DNA of 64,000 nt from the NCBI GenBank assembly GCA_036435485.1, contig CM071600.1:46993546-47057545 (forward strand). The letters run 5' to 3'. The first letter of the stretch is position 1. Every line of letters starts with the position of its first letter. Shown piece after piece: positions 23,615 to 34,753 of the stretch. This stretch comes from Saposhnikovia divaricata. Lineage: Eukaryota; Streptophyta; Magnoliopsida; Apiales; Apiaceae. Position numbers and translations under genes: made by a program. The notes beneath the pieces were generated by a model. The model saw only the letters and a list, made by a program, of their open reading frames with translations. It searched no databases and was not told the DNA's origin.

Positions 23615-23831
23615 AAATTCCAAACCCTTTGTTTAGTGCATAAGTGTTGTAAAAATGGTAAGCTTCATCCATCGTAGAAAAAATTTGTCAAAGTATTGGC
23701 TCTACTTGTCTAGATATATCATTTTTTGGGTCTTGTGCTTCCAAGTATTCTTCTTGAACATATGTAAAATCTAGATTATCATTCTCAAGTGGTACTATAT
23801 AATTTTCAACATCTATCTCTTCAATCGACAT
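23615..23831 (-). pseudogene. FAR1-related gene fragment (5' end)
   Basis: Reading the minus strand from ATG 23829-23831, an acidic leader (MSIEEIDVENYIVPLE) is followed, after an in-frame TGA, by MDEAYHFYNTYALNKGFG. The latter matches the start of the FAR1 DNA-binding domain (ExAYxFYNxYAxxxGF), known from FAR1/FHY3 transcription factors and Mutator-like transposases. The rest of the domain is missing, so this is a truncated remnant. Confidence 0.65.
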
Positions 23832-24101
23832 CGCATAAAATCTATGAATGAAATTAAAGGGACATTATCACAAACACTTATGGTTAAGAAAAAAAATGAA
23901 GATTTCCAAGCAATATTTTGAAAAAATTAAAAATTAAGAGAGAAACTTCAAACCTATAAGTGAAATCAATACGTAAGCAATCACACTTTTTGTAGTCGAT
24001 TCATCAGAAGATGATTCATGGGAGATAATACTTGACAAGGATGATATGTAGAGTATTACGTAACTAAAAGTAAAACCTAATAGTAGGTAAAAAAAATATA
24101 T
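23832..24101. other. Sequence between the FAR1 fragment and the MITE
   Basis: Possibly the upstream exon/intron of the FAR1-like remnant. Nothing else can be supported. Confidence 0.3.
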
Positions 24102-24507
24102 GAATCAGTTGCATTTCGGTGGCTATAGTTACCACCGGTTTACAAAAACGTGGTTGTACTTTCTATTTCAAATGTCGGTGGGTACACTTACATTTTAAAC
24201 GGCATTTTGGTGGCTAGTCGTTAACCATACTAACGGTGACCACCAAAATGCTGTTTAAAATGAAAATGTAACCACCGAAATGCCGTTTAAAATGTAAGTA
24301 TAGCCACAAATATGTCGTTTAAAATATAAATGTAGCCACCGATATGCCATTTAAAATGTAAGAACTTGAACTCCGTTAGTATGGCTAACGGTTAGCCACC
24401 AAAACGCCATTCAAAATGTAAGTGTAGCCACCGATATGAGAAATAGAAAGTACAACCATGTTTTTGTAAACCGGTGGTAACTACAAGCACCGAAATGCAA
24501 CTGCCTC
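24102..24507. mobile_element. Mutator-like foldback MITE
   Basis: A perfect 9-bp duplication, AAAATATAT (24093-24101, 24508-24516), encloses long inverted repeats of about 130 bp per side (left GAATCAGTTGCATTTCGGTG, right complement GAGGCAGTTGCATTTCGGTG). They are built internally from repeated GCCACCGA-type and AAATGTAAG motifs. It has no coding capacity. The 9-bp duplication and long terminal repeats point to the Mutator superfamily. Confidence 0.87.
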
Positions 24508-24792
24508 AAAATATATTACCCTAATTGAGTCCGTTTGGGTAGAATTTTTTCTAAAGTGTCAAGGAAAAAGTCTTTGCCCTTTAATATTTGTTTTTTTTAT
24601 TATTTTTTATTATTATTATTATTTTCAATTATAAACTTTAATTTCAACTTCCACTTTTTAAAATATAATAACTTGAGTATTGAAAATTCAAACAAAGAGT
24701 AAGTTTGACAATTGACCTAATGAAAAACAACAGAGCAGTATATAGGTGCTTCTGCCTTGGGATTTCTTCCATCGGTTCAACCTACCTCTCTA

Positions 24793-24886
24793 TTTTTCAA
24801 GGTAAATTAGGCTAAATTAGAATGGAAATGAGATCTTGAAATTTTATTGAATTGAAATTAGATTATTCAGTATTCTTTTTAAATTT
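24793..24886 (+). repeat. First copy of a duplicated 5' exon/intron boundary
   Basis: About 95 bp matching 25716-25822 closely, including TTTTTCAAGGTAAATTAG, which looks like a splice donor (CAAG then GTAAAT). It suggests a local duplication of the first, non-coding exon of a gene. Confidence 0.65.
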
Positions 24887-25715
24887 ATACTAAAATTGTT
24901 CAATTAACGATTTCTTGTACAATTTACGAATTGGAATCATCCAGGGTTTGATATGAATTGAAACTGTAATTAAGGATTTAGGGTTTGTCCGTTTGATACT
25001 TGGATACCTTTGATTAAAGAGTTGTGATTGTTAAATGTTAATTATACATATGTTAGATATGTATTTGGGTTATTGTTTTGAGTTGTGATTTAAATTTTGT
25101 GTATTATGAATTTCTTTTTAATGCCTTTAATTTCTTTTGTATTAATTGTAAATGTTATCGAGAAGGTCAAATATAAGTGATATCGTGTTTATATGATGAT
25201 TTATGTGTGCTGTGTAAGTTCGTGTATTTTTATTTGTATTTTTTAGGATTAAAATTTATTTAAATCATGCATTATTGATCTTTTGAGATTTGTATAAAAT
25301 CATTGGAGTTGTTAAAAATCATGAAATTGTTTTTAATATTACCTTTGTGTATTTATTTAATTTTTAAAATTATGGGGAGAACTATTTTGTGGGTTTTAGT
25401 ATTTTAAAATGATTTTATGAATTATTTTGTATTTTAGGGATTTAATCTTGTAAAATCCATATTTAATTCGTTTTTTATCCTAAAAATATTTTAAAAATAT
25501 GGGGAGATTGATAATTTTATTTTCTATATTATATTGAGATTTTTTCTCAATTATTATCTATTTAATTTTCTATTTTATAAGGTGGGTTTTAATTATTGTT
25601 AAATCAGTATATTAGCCACTTTTAATCCCTAAATTCGCAGTCAATTTCATTTGGCTCGGTGCTGTTCTTCTTTGCTTTTATCTCTTGAACTCTCTCGCGC
25701 GCGCCACCACCTCTA
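24887..25715. other. AT-rich sequence between the duplicated exon copies
   Basis: Intron-like, T-rich composition with no frame or element boundary. It probably represents intron and promoter of the duplicated first exon. Confidence 0.35.
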
Positions 25716-25822
25716 TCTATTTATTTTTTCAAGGTAAATTAGGGGGATAAATTAGAATGGAAATTAGATCTTGAAATTTTATTGAATTGAAATTAGATTA
25801 TTGAGTATTCTCTTTTAAATTT
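25716..25822 (+). promoter_or_regulatory. Likely non-coding first exon end and splice donor, second copy
   Basis: Preceded by a CT-rich, leader-like sequence (25655-25715). The donor CAAG/GTAAAT lies near 25733. The similarity to 24793-24886 ends within a few bases of the Tat LTR start at 25825. I infer that this is the first exon of the gene whose coding exons are at 34754-35255. Confidence 0.45.
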
Positions 25823-25824
25823 AT

Positions 25825-26730
25825 TGTTATAACCGGATTTCTGCCAAGCCTTGGTTCGGCTCCACCTGCAAAACGAGAAGAATGTGAGGGATTGGCCCCC
25901 TGATTCACCTCCGGTGTGAGAATCAGTAAATCGGTTTTTAGAAAGAAATAAGGTAAAACGTAGAATGTTTGTGTGTGTTTGAAAATCCCTTTAGTACTAC
26001 CTTCGAGGAATTCCTTGGTTGCCTTGAAGTTTAATTATACTTCTCTTTTTTTAGACTTGGTTTCACATTTTTCTCCTTGGATCCGATCTAGATCGGTATG
26101 ATGAGGAGACATCATTATTCTTCATTGTCCCCAGTACTCAAGTAAAGTGTCTGTGTGATCTGTTAAAGATGAGAGGACCATGTGACCGTTGAAGGAAAAT
26201 GGACTGGGCCTAACGACCATGGGCCGACCGATCGTATGGACTGTTTTGATATTGGGCCTTATGTTCGGCCCAATGGGAAAATGGGCTTCCAACATGTCCC
26301 CGGGCTTCGTTCGGAGATATCCTTAGGACGAAGGCCAAACCCTAGGTCCATCTTCGGAATATACCCTTCGGACGCCTTGGTTGGATAAATTGGCCGATGG
26401 ACAAGGTCGAGACATTTCTTGGGGAGTCGTGTCTATTTATGGTTTACAACTGTCTATTCTCGAGATTCACGCATCAATCTTGACCGTTGAATCTGAAACG
26501 GCTCTCGATCCAACCGTCGTGTCCTTTTATTTAAATCCCTGTAATTCATTCTCCTTTTTCATACAGACTTTTTTTTCCTCAAAGATTATAAAACAAAAAC
26601 CCTTTCAAAAAACCTCTGCCAACGATTGGGAACGTCGTTTCATCGTCGGAAAATCTTGGTTCTCCGGTTCTGGTATCAACCTATCTCCGAAATACGTATC
26701 CTCAAGAACTCGATCTTATTGCTTCAAGTA
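25825..26730 (-). repeat. Approximate 3' LTR of the Tat element
   Basis: The left edge starts with TGTTATAACCGG where similarity to the duplicated host exon ends. The right edge is uncertain, near 26730, just before a pyrimidine-rich plus strand (TTCCTTTTCCCTTTC), which would be the polypurine tract on the minus strand. The single LTR copy prevents confirmation. Confidence 0.5.
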
Positions 26731-27183
26731 AGTTCCTTTTCCCTTTCTTTTCTTCATAATTCTCAGGCACGATAATTTGCACATTTTGTTTCTTCATAGT
26801 TCATATCGTGTGTATATGTATGTATAACTGTATGTATATGTGTGAATCCTCCTGCATTTCTTGAACAAAAACGTATACGTGTTTGTGCCCCTTTTCTGCC
26901 TTAAATTTTCTTAATTTTGTTTGGGCTAAAAAACTTTTTCGGGGTTCATCTAAAAAAGATCTAGGACAAGAACGGCCTTCAGGATTTTGGTGTCTAGATA
27001 ACTTCCTTCGGGCTGTCTTAATCTTTTGACCGTAGATTTTAGGTTCTTCAACTTTTGTTGCCTTAGCTCATGGAATTGTCCCCGACCGATCTCAGCCCTC
27101 TGTACTCGGTCAGTTAATTTCTATCATCTTTTATTGCTGTCCGAGTACATGGCTAATGTCTCTTCATTTCCAAATGCAGGGAC
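26520..27183 (+). promoter_or_regulatory. Possible plus-strand promoter, leader and intron of the antisense ORF
   Basis: A TATA-like TTTATTTAAATCCC at about 26525 is followed by a leader and a good donor (TTCAA/GTAAGT at about 26730). A matching acceptor (AAATGCAG at about 27179) lies just before the ATG at 27184. This would place an antisense promoter inside the LTR. It is an inference from motifs only. Confidence 0.4.
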
Positions 27184-29023
27184 ATGGATCGACCGACCGA
27201 AGATGTGGGTCAGAAAAATCCATTTAGTGATGCCGAGTTATATCCGGCCGCCAACTTAGGATCTAAACTTACCGAAGACGATATTGGGTCATACCCATCA
27301 TATTACCTCATAGATAAGTACACATGGTACTTTTATGCTCCTAGGGAGAACGATAGGATCTGGCATAACCCCGAGGTTCCCGTGTTTTGAGGAGGAGGAG
27401 GTCGAGCGACGGGCATATCTGAAGCAGCGTTTAAATGCGGCTTTCGGTTGCCTATGATTCACATTCTCAAAAGCATATTGAAACAGACCGGGATCGCCTT
27501 AGGACACTAGATCCGAATAGTTTTATACATATAAACACCTTCCAGGTCCGATGTTTGGCGTGTGAGATAGTACCCAGAACGAGTCTCTTTTGGCTTCACT
27601 ATGAGTTTCGTAGGAACCTGAAGAGTAAGGGTTTCTATTCCATCGCTCGTAGGAATAACCGAGACGACTGGTCACACACAAATTCGAGTAATAAAGAAAC
27701 TCACATCAGGTGGGTGTTTGTTTCGGGCCCAAGGATGGAGAAGTTCGTCATATGGAAAGAGGTCGATCCACAGAAATTGAGATTTACAGATCCTTCGGAG
27801 GCAGATAAGCATATTATAGGCTTCTCTGCGAACTCAAAATGGATAAGGTTCCTCTAGTAGACAGTCGGGATAATGACTGGCTGCTCGGTCTTTGAGGTAG
27901 TGGTAACCTTCTTTCGTTTTTTATTGTATACTTATCATTCTGAAAGCATGATTATTCTTGTTTTTACACATCTTCGGCTTCAGGCTTGTATAATCCTGTA
28001 TATTTGCCTTAGCATATGTCTAATTTTATTTGTCTATGTAGTGGCTTCTCGAGAGGAAATTTTGGAACGGAAAAGGAGGAAGGCGGTCGAACTTGCTGCT
28101 GCCGCTCTGGCTGCTGAAGAGGCTGCTGCTAAGCAGGCCGAAGGGGTGGAAAAATCGGCTTCCGACTAGGGGGAGAGGAGTTTGGCCGTTACTCCACCTG
28201 CTTCTTCGCCTCTTCAGGGACCAAGATCGAAGGGAGGGGATCCGAACGCTTCAGTCGAACCAAGGAAGAGGCTTCGGTCGGGGGATACGGAGCCTAAGGT
28301 GTATTCTCCTCAATGGGGAGTCTTGAAGAGTGATCAGATAATTGTTCCAGTTCCTCCTTTATCTAGGAATGTGGGTCCTGATCTCTATCGTGGTCTCATT
28401 CTTCCGGCTGATCGTCCGACGATTGCTAAGGTTAATGACCTTCAAGCTTGCACCGAAATGATGACCCTTCTGTCCATGGTAAGCTTCTTCTTCTTTGGCC
28501 ATATTTACTTGCCTTAGATTTTTTTTTTAACTTTTCCCATGTTTGTTTTCAGGGTGCTGCCTGGTCGGCTGTGGTGACCGAACGAGTAGAACAAATGCAA
28601 ACCCGGTTTAAGCAAGTAGACCAGTTGGAGGCTCGGGCAGTTAAGGCGGAAGAGGACCTTCGAAACTCGGCGATTGAGTTGGAGCGAGTGACTGGTCAAG
28701 CCGAAGCCTTCAAGTTAAACAATGATGCTCTCCAGGAGAAACTGAAGGAGGTTGATACCTTGAAGAAGCGCATTGAATGGAGAAATCAGCAGCTAAAGGC
28801 CAGTAGAAAGAACGTCCGAAAGCTGCAGAAGACGCTAGAGTTGACCGAAGAGAGATGTTACCAGATGGGTTACGAAGATGCTGTGGTGAAGGCACATACT
28901 CTCGGTTTCGATCATACTCGGCTACTTGATGCCAAGCTTGGTATGTCAGATCCTGTTGGTAGGGAAAAATCCGATGAACCCCTGGTAGTCTCTTCGGGCG
29001 AAGATGAGGCTCTTTCCGACTAG
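27184..29023 (+). pseudogene. Antisense extra ORF of the Tat element (plant gypsy-type transposon protein)
   Basis: Runs opposite to gag-pol. Open pieces are: 27184-27390 (acidic start, MDRPTEDVGQ); 27540-27857 (FWLHYEFRRNLKSKGFYSIA, HIRWVFVSG), which resembles the N-terminal domain of plant proteins labelled putative gypsy-type transposon; 28025-28169 (Ala/Glu-rich); 28182-28480; and 28553-29023, a coiled coil ending SSGEDEALSD. Intron-like joints with GT/AG lie at about 28480/28552 and 28028. A one-base break near 27384 and other gaps suggest this copy is decayed. Its function is unknown. Extra ORFs at this position, including antisense ones, have been described for Tat-lineage elements. 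Confidence 0.6.
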
Positions 29024-29204
29024 TATAGTAGTTTTCTTTGGAACTGTTTATTTGGGTAGCCTTCGGGCTTGTAAATCTTGACTTTGCCTTCGGGATTCTT
29101 TACCTTTGACTTAGTCTGTTTTTATGCATCTTTTGTGTGATGTTACCTTAGCATAATTACTTTTATTTTATTTATGCATTTTTGGCGTCATCGGCCTAGC
29201 ATAA

Positions 29205-29560
29205 TTGCTTCTTTTATGCATCTTCGGCATTATTTTGCCTTAGCATAGTTTCTATATTTTTATGCATCTTTGGCCTGTTCGGCCTTAGCATAATTTTAGC
29301 TTTGTTATGCATCTTCGGCCTGTTCGGTCTTAGCATAATTTTAGCTTTGTTATGCATCTTCGGCCTGTTCGGCCTAAGCATAATTTTAGCTTTGTTATGC
29401 ATCTTCGGCCTATTCGGCCTTAGAATAATTTCAGGTTGGTTATGCATCTTCGGCCTGTTCGGCCTTAGCATAATTCTAATTTTATGCATCTTTGGCCGTG
29501 TTTGGCCTTAGCATATTTTTCTTTCGGATTTATGCATCTTCGGCCTTCGGCCTAGCATGT
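29205..29560. repeat. 45-bp tandem repeats between the antisense ORF and pol
   Basis: About seven to eight copies of TTATGCATCTTCGGCCTGTT...AGCATAATTTTAGCTTTG. The period is 45 bp where best preserved (29306, 29351, 29396, 29441). Because 45 is a multiple of three, long shadow frames of a 15-residue repeat arise on both strands. Confidence 0.9.
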
Positions 29561-29804
29561 TTGGTTACATTAGGTCATAACCTGTCTGTCCCTAGTGTTT
29601 TGGTATTTTGTAAATGATTAAGGTTCTATTCGGTCGGTGAAAAATATTTCCTCCCTGCCTTAATCATGTCAAAATAACTAAATACTGAAACAAATATAAG
29701 AACACATGTTTTATTCGATCGTTCCCGAACATGGGTTCGTTAAGCATAATTCATCATTTGATTTTCATTGTGTTTTAGCTAACAATCGTAGGCATAAAGG
29801 AAGC

Positions 29805-31400
29805 TTACTGATAGAAGCGACGAAGGCGTGCTGCGTGCCACGTGTTTTTAATGAGACTTCCGTCCGAATGGGCTAGCTTATATGTGCCAGGGCGAACTAT
29901 TTCTACCACTGTGTAGGGTCCTTCCCAGTTGGGCATGAGTTTCCCCTGTTTTGTTGGCATGGAAGTAGCTAGTTCTCGAAGTACTAGGTCTCCCACTTGG
30001 AAGGATCTCTTTCTTATTCCCGAATCGTAATACTGAGCTGCCTGAAGCTGGTATCTTAAGTTCCTCCGGTAGGCTGCCTCCCTTTCTTCTTCAAGCAAAT
30101 AAACGTTCGCTCGGATTCTGTCTTCATTTGTTTCCAAATTAAATACTTATGTCCGATATGACTCCAGACCGACTTCTGTTGGCATCAAGGCATCAGTTCC
30201 GAAGGCTAGTCTGAATGGCGTTTCTCCAGTTGACGATCTTGGAGTTGTTCGGTAGGCCCATAGGACATATGGCAGTTCTTCGGCCCAAAGTCCCTTTGAA
30301 TCTCCAAGTCTTTTCTTGATTCCATCGAAAATGATTTTGTTAGCTGCTTCGATCGCCCCATTCCCTTGAGGATGACCGACTGAGCTGAACTTTTGTTCAA
30401 TCCCAAATTCAGCTAAGAATTTCCTGAATTTGCTTCCGATGAATTGTGTTCCGTTGTCGGACACACAGATCATCGGGATGCCGAATCTTAATATTATCTG
30501 TTCTAATACGAACTTCTTTGGCGCTTCTTCGGTGATAGCTGAGAGGGGTTTGGCTTCCACCCATTTGGTCATGTAATCAATGGCGACAATACAGTATTTT
30601 GCTTGTTTAGTACTGGTAGGGAGGATACCAACAATGTCTACAGCCCACATTGCGAAGGGAATAGGGTTCAGTACCGATGTCATTTCCTCTGCGGGTTGCT
30701 TCGGCACACTGCTGAACAACTGGCACTGTTTGCTTTTTTTCGCATATTCCGATGCATCTTCCCTTATTGTTGGCCAAAAGAATCCTTGTCTGAGGATTTT
30801 GAAGGCTAGTGATCGTCCGGCGAGATGCTCTCCGCAAATGCCTTCGTGGACACTTTCTAGAGCCATTCGCTGTCCTTCGGGATCCAGGCACCGAAGCAAT
30901 GGTTGAGTGACTGACCTTCTGAACAACCTTCCATCAATAATGGAGTAACTGGCCGAACGATATTTGATTCTTTGGGAATCTTTTTTGTTAAGTGGAAGGG
31001 TGCCTTTCTCCAAGAAGGCTCTGATTGGCGTCATCCAATTTTTTCCTTGGTGTATTTCCAGGCATCGCTTCCTGTCTATCGAAGGTGTCTTTACTTCGGT
31101 CAGATAAATTGAACCTGTGAGGTTTTGCGTTTCTGCTGAAGCTAACCTTGATAGTGCATCGGCTCGGCTATTATTCTCCCTATCCACTTGGCTTAATTCA
31201 AATGATTCAAATAGCTCCGAACTTTCGCGTACCTTCGTAGCGTAGGCCTTCGTTCGTGGATCCTTTTGTCCATACTCTCCTGAGAACTGCTTGACGACTA
31301 GCATAGAGTCACTAAAGGCTCTAAAGTGTTTTACTTCCAAGCTTTTTGCCAAATCCAATCCTGCTATCAGTGCTTCATATTCCGCTTCGTTGTTGGTCAA
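29805..31400 (-). pseudogene. Tat element: second RNase H and integrase
   Basis: 31400 to about 31000 is an RNase H (TNNEAEYEALIAGL, FSDSMLVVKQFSGEY). The integrase follows, with HHCC-like start, core DNGTQF and GNGAIEAANK (Asp and Glu of DDE), and a C-terminal module (FQVGDLVLRE, NWEGPYTVVEI) ending at 29805. The usual CxxC of the zinc module appears as SKQC, so one Cys is lost. An in-frame TAA at 30147-30149 separates the last 110 residues. The start of the RNase H is out of frame with the segment upstream. Confidence 0.85.
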
Positions 31401-32977
31401 TGGGAAGGTGAATCTGATTGTTTGGCAAATTTGGAACCTTCGGGACTAGTTAGGATGAGTCCTGCTCCATACTTCAATCCGACTACCGACCCATCAACAA
31501 AGAGTTTCCATTTTCCTGGTGGCCGAACTGATTTTTCTTCGAGGTTCACATCCTTTGAATTAGAGAATGAGCATTCCACTATAAAGTCGGCTAGGGCTTG
31601 TGCTTTAATTGCTGTTATTGGGACGAATTCTAGGTCAAATTCTCTTAATTCGACCGACCAAGCGACCACTCTGCCCGAAGCCTCAGGTCGTTGCATAATT
31701 TTCTTCAATGGTTGATCGGTTACTACTTGAACCGTTCGGCCTTGGAAGTAATGTCGTAACTTTCTTGAGGCCATGACCACCCCATAAGCGAATTTTTCTG
31801 CATTGGGGTATCTTGTTTCTGCATCTTTTAGTATGTGAGAGACGTAGAACACTGGATATTGATTCCCTTCGTGTTGTTTGATCAGGACTGCCCCCAGTGT
31901 GCGGTCGTTCACTGCTAAATATAGCTGCAGAGTTTCGTTCAGGCTTGGTTTCATTAAGAGGGGGGTTTTTACCAGATATTCTTTGAGTTCTTCAAATTCT
32001 TTTTGACAACTTGGACCCCATTCAAAGGTCTTTGTCCCCCGAAGTACTTCAAAGAATGGTAGAGCTTTTTCGGCTGATCTAGAGATAAATCTCCTTAGAG
32101 CTGCTATTCGTCCAGTCAGCTTTTGGATTTCCCTAATTGTCTTCGGTGCTTTCATGTCGATTACAACTTGTATTTTTTCAGGATTTGCCTCGATTCCTCG
32201 TGCACTGACCATATAACCTAGAAACTTGCCACTGCCCATTCCGAACGTAAACTTGTTCGGATTGATCTTCATATTATTTTTCCTTAATGTTTCGAAATAT
32301 TCTTTAAGGTCTTCGGCATGATCCTTGTTCAATGATTTGACGATCATATCATCTACGTAGCATTCCATGTTTCGGCCGATCTGATGTTTGAAAACCTTGT
32401 TGATCATTTTTTGGAATGTTGCCCCTGCGTTCTTCAAATCGAAGGGCATTTTTACGTATGCATATGTGTCGTTCGGTGTGATGGATGCTGTCTTCGGTAT
32501 ATCCTCGACATTCGTGGCTATTTGGTGGTATCCTGAGAAAGCGTCTAAGAAACTGAGTATTTGATTCCCCGAAGTGGCGTCTATCAGTTGATCGATGTTC
32601 CACAAGGGATAATGGTCCTTCGGACAGTTTTTGTTCAAATCAGTGTAATCTACGCACATTCTCTATTTGCCGTTTGATTTCTTGACTACCACCACGTTTG
32701 CCAGCCAATCGGGGTAGTCAATTTCTTCTATGAATTTTGTCTCCAGCAATTTTTCTACTTCGGCCTGAATGACTTTCTGCCTTTCCATGGCGAAGTTTCT
32801 TTTCTTTTGTTTTACTGGCTGAGCATCGGTTTTGACGTTGAGACAGTGTTTGGCTATTGACGGATCTAATCCAGGCATATCTTCGGGCCCCCAGGCAAAC
32901 ACGTCATGGTACTGTCTAATGATTTTGATGACCTTCTCCTTTAATTCAGGCTCCATGTCTTTGCCTATTTGGATCAT
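31397..32977 (-). pseudogene. Tat element: reverse transcriptase and first RNase H
   Basis: Reverse transcriptase with MCVDYTDLNKNCPKD, LSFLDAFSGYHQI, the active site YVDDMIVKS, and a standard Gypsy RNase H. An in-frame TAG at 32660-32662 sits in the motif NGK-x-RMCVDY, where plant Gypsy elements normally have Trp, so it is a simple nonsense change. The last residues shift frame before the second RNase H. Confidence 0.88.
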
Positions 32978-32980
32978 TTT

Positions 32981-33760
32981 TCATGATTGTCCCACAAACA
33001 ACTCGACCTCTTCGGTTTCGGCTGCTGGTTCGGCAATCGGGTTGGATAGGTCGGCTCCGAACTTCTCCAACTCAATGTTTAATAGTTGGTGACTGCCTCC
33101 AGCCTCATTTTTGCCCCTTTTTCTTTTTCTAGCTTCGGCCACTTCCACGTCTTTGTCTTTTTCAAGGTCTTCCAGCATAATTATCCGTGCGGCCTTCTGG
33201 TCGCCTCTCATTTCTCCGAACCCATGTTCTGTCGAGAATTTTAACTTTAAATGAGGGATCGATGATACCGCCTGGAACAGTGATAAAGCTGGCCTCCCGA
33301 GAATTCCATTGTATGGGCTGTCTACTCGAACAACATAGAACTTGGCTTCCTTCATTGCTGTATACGGTGCTTTTCCCATTAGGACAGAGAGTGTGATAGT
33401 TCCTTCGATGGGTACGGGTTGATTCCCGAAGCCGTAAAGCGGTGCCTCGTGGCATTGGCATGGCTCCAGTTGTTCGCCTCCCAAGTTCATTTTACAGTAT
33501 GTTCGGTAGTAAAGAATGTTTACCGAACTCCCTTCATCGACCAGCACTTTCCAAATCTTGTTTTCCCCGATGACAGGGTTGATGACGAGTGGGTCTTCGT
33601 GTGGCCAAATTACATCCTCATAGTCATCCTCTATGAAGGAGATAGGCAATGGTTGCTTTGCTGCGCTTGACTGATATAAGTTGTAGATTTGTCTGGCGTA
33701 TTTCTTACGGGCTGTTTTACTGTCCTGATCCAATATCGTCCCCCCAGAAATGGTTCCCAC
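32981..33760 (-). pseudogene. Tat element: aspartic protease region
   Basis: Contains KVLVDEGSSVNIL, the retroviral-type protease motif with Asp-Glu-Gly in place of Asp-Thr/Ser-Gly. Residues before it (FIEDDYEDVIWPHEDPLVIN) are typical of plant Tat elements. It is separated from gag by an in-frame TGA at about 33767 and from reverse transcriptase by a stop at 32981. Confidence 0.8.
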
Positions 33761-33769
33761 TTCACCTCA

Positions 33770-34680
33770 GAATTTTTCCGATCCTTCGGTATCCTTCTTC
33801 TTTTCCTTGTTATCTAGCTTCTCCCTCAGATCTCCGATGAATTGTGTTAAGTCTCCATCCTTGATCATTTTTTCTATCAATCTCTTCAGATGGAAGCATT
33901 CGTCGGTGTTGTGCCCTTTATCTTGATGGTATTCACAATACTTGTTCTCGTTCCTTCGGTGTTCTAGGGTTCTCAGCCTGGCTGGCCGAACGAATCCGGG
34001 CTTACCTTAATCTCGTGGAGAATCTTTGAGATAGGTGTATTTAAGGGTGTAAACACCACGCTATCTCTATCTCGTCTTCGTTCGGACCCTTTGTCTGGCC
34101 TGGGGTCTTTCAATCGGCTTTTGATATCTCCTCGGCTTCTTCGGTCTTCTCGTCGATCGTCCTTTCTTTCGTCTTTGCCGGAACCGCTCCTTTTTTCCTC
34201 TTTATACCCTCCTATTGACTCCATTTTTCTTCTAATGGCTTCCCCCCGAAGGTATATATCGTTTAATGATTTCGGTGGTACGTCATATAACGAAGACCGA
34301 AGCTTTTTCCATTTCACGAGGTCGAGGCCTGCGGAGAGAAATCCTGCGGCTTTAACTTTATTTAAGTTTATCACCATTCCTGCTTCTTCTTTAAACCTGG
34401 CCAGATAATCGCCAAGTTCTTCGTTCGATTTTTGTCTACAGTGGATTAGGGCTTCAGTATCCTTTTCTCTTCGGCACAGGTGGGAGTAGTGCCTCAAAAA
34501 TTTTCTTTTGATTTGTCCGTATGAACCGATCGACCTTGGTCTTAGCGAACGGTACCACATAGGCGCCGTTCCCTTTAAGTAAGTTTTGAACATCTTGCAT
34601 AGCATGACATCACAGTGCCCCATACCAGTCATGAGAAACTCGTATTTTTCGCAATGGTCAGTGTTAATTCGTTTCTCCAT
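33770..34680 (-). pseudogene. Tat element: gag, N-terminally truncated, with zinc knuckle
   Basis: Retrotransposon gag domain (MWYRSLRPRSIGSYGQIKRKF, ELGDYLARFKEE), then an Arg/Asp/Glu-rich linker and, in the following segment (33780-33960), a knuckle CEYHQDKGHNTDEC. The first ATG lies at 34680, within a few bases of the element's broken end. The normal N-terminal half of gag is therefore missing. Confidence 0.8.
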
Positions 34681-34753
34681 GTTCTTTTTTCATCAGGAGG
34701 TCATCCGTTTTCATAAGGAGGTCATCCGTTTTGGACATGAAAAATGGTTCTAC

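Larger units (their letters stand above)
25825..34690 (-). mobile_element. Ty3/Gypsy element of the Tat lineage, 5'-truncated and decayed
   Basis: Minus-strand order is gag (34680), protease, reverse transcriptase, RNase H, a second RNase H with integrase, a tandem-repeat region, an opposite-strand ORF, and an LTR at the left. The second RNase H between reverse transcriptase and integrase is a hallmark of the Tat/Ogre group. At least three in-frame stops and one frameshift are visible. The 5' LTR, leader and N-terminal part of gag are missing at the 34690 junction, so no target duplication can be checked. Confidence 0.85.

Noticed and set aside
29214..29489. Minus-strand frame of a 15-residue repeat (MHNKAKIMLRPNRPK-like)
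   Set aside because: Produced by the 45-bp tandem repeat, whose length is a multiple of three; both strands are open for the same reason.
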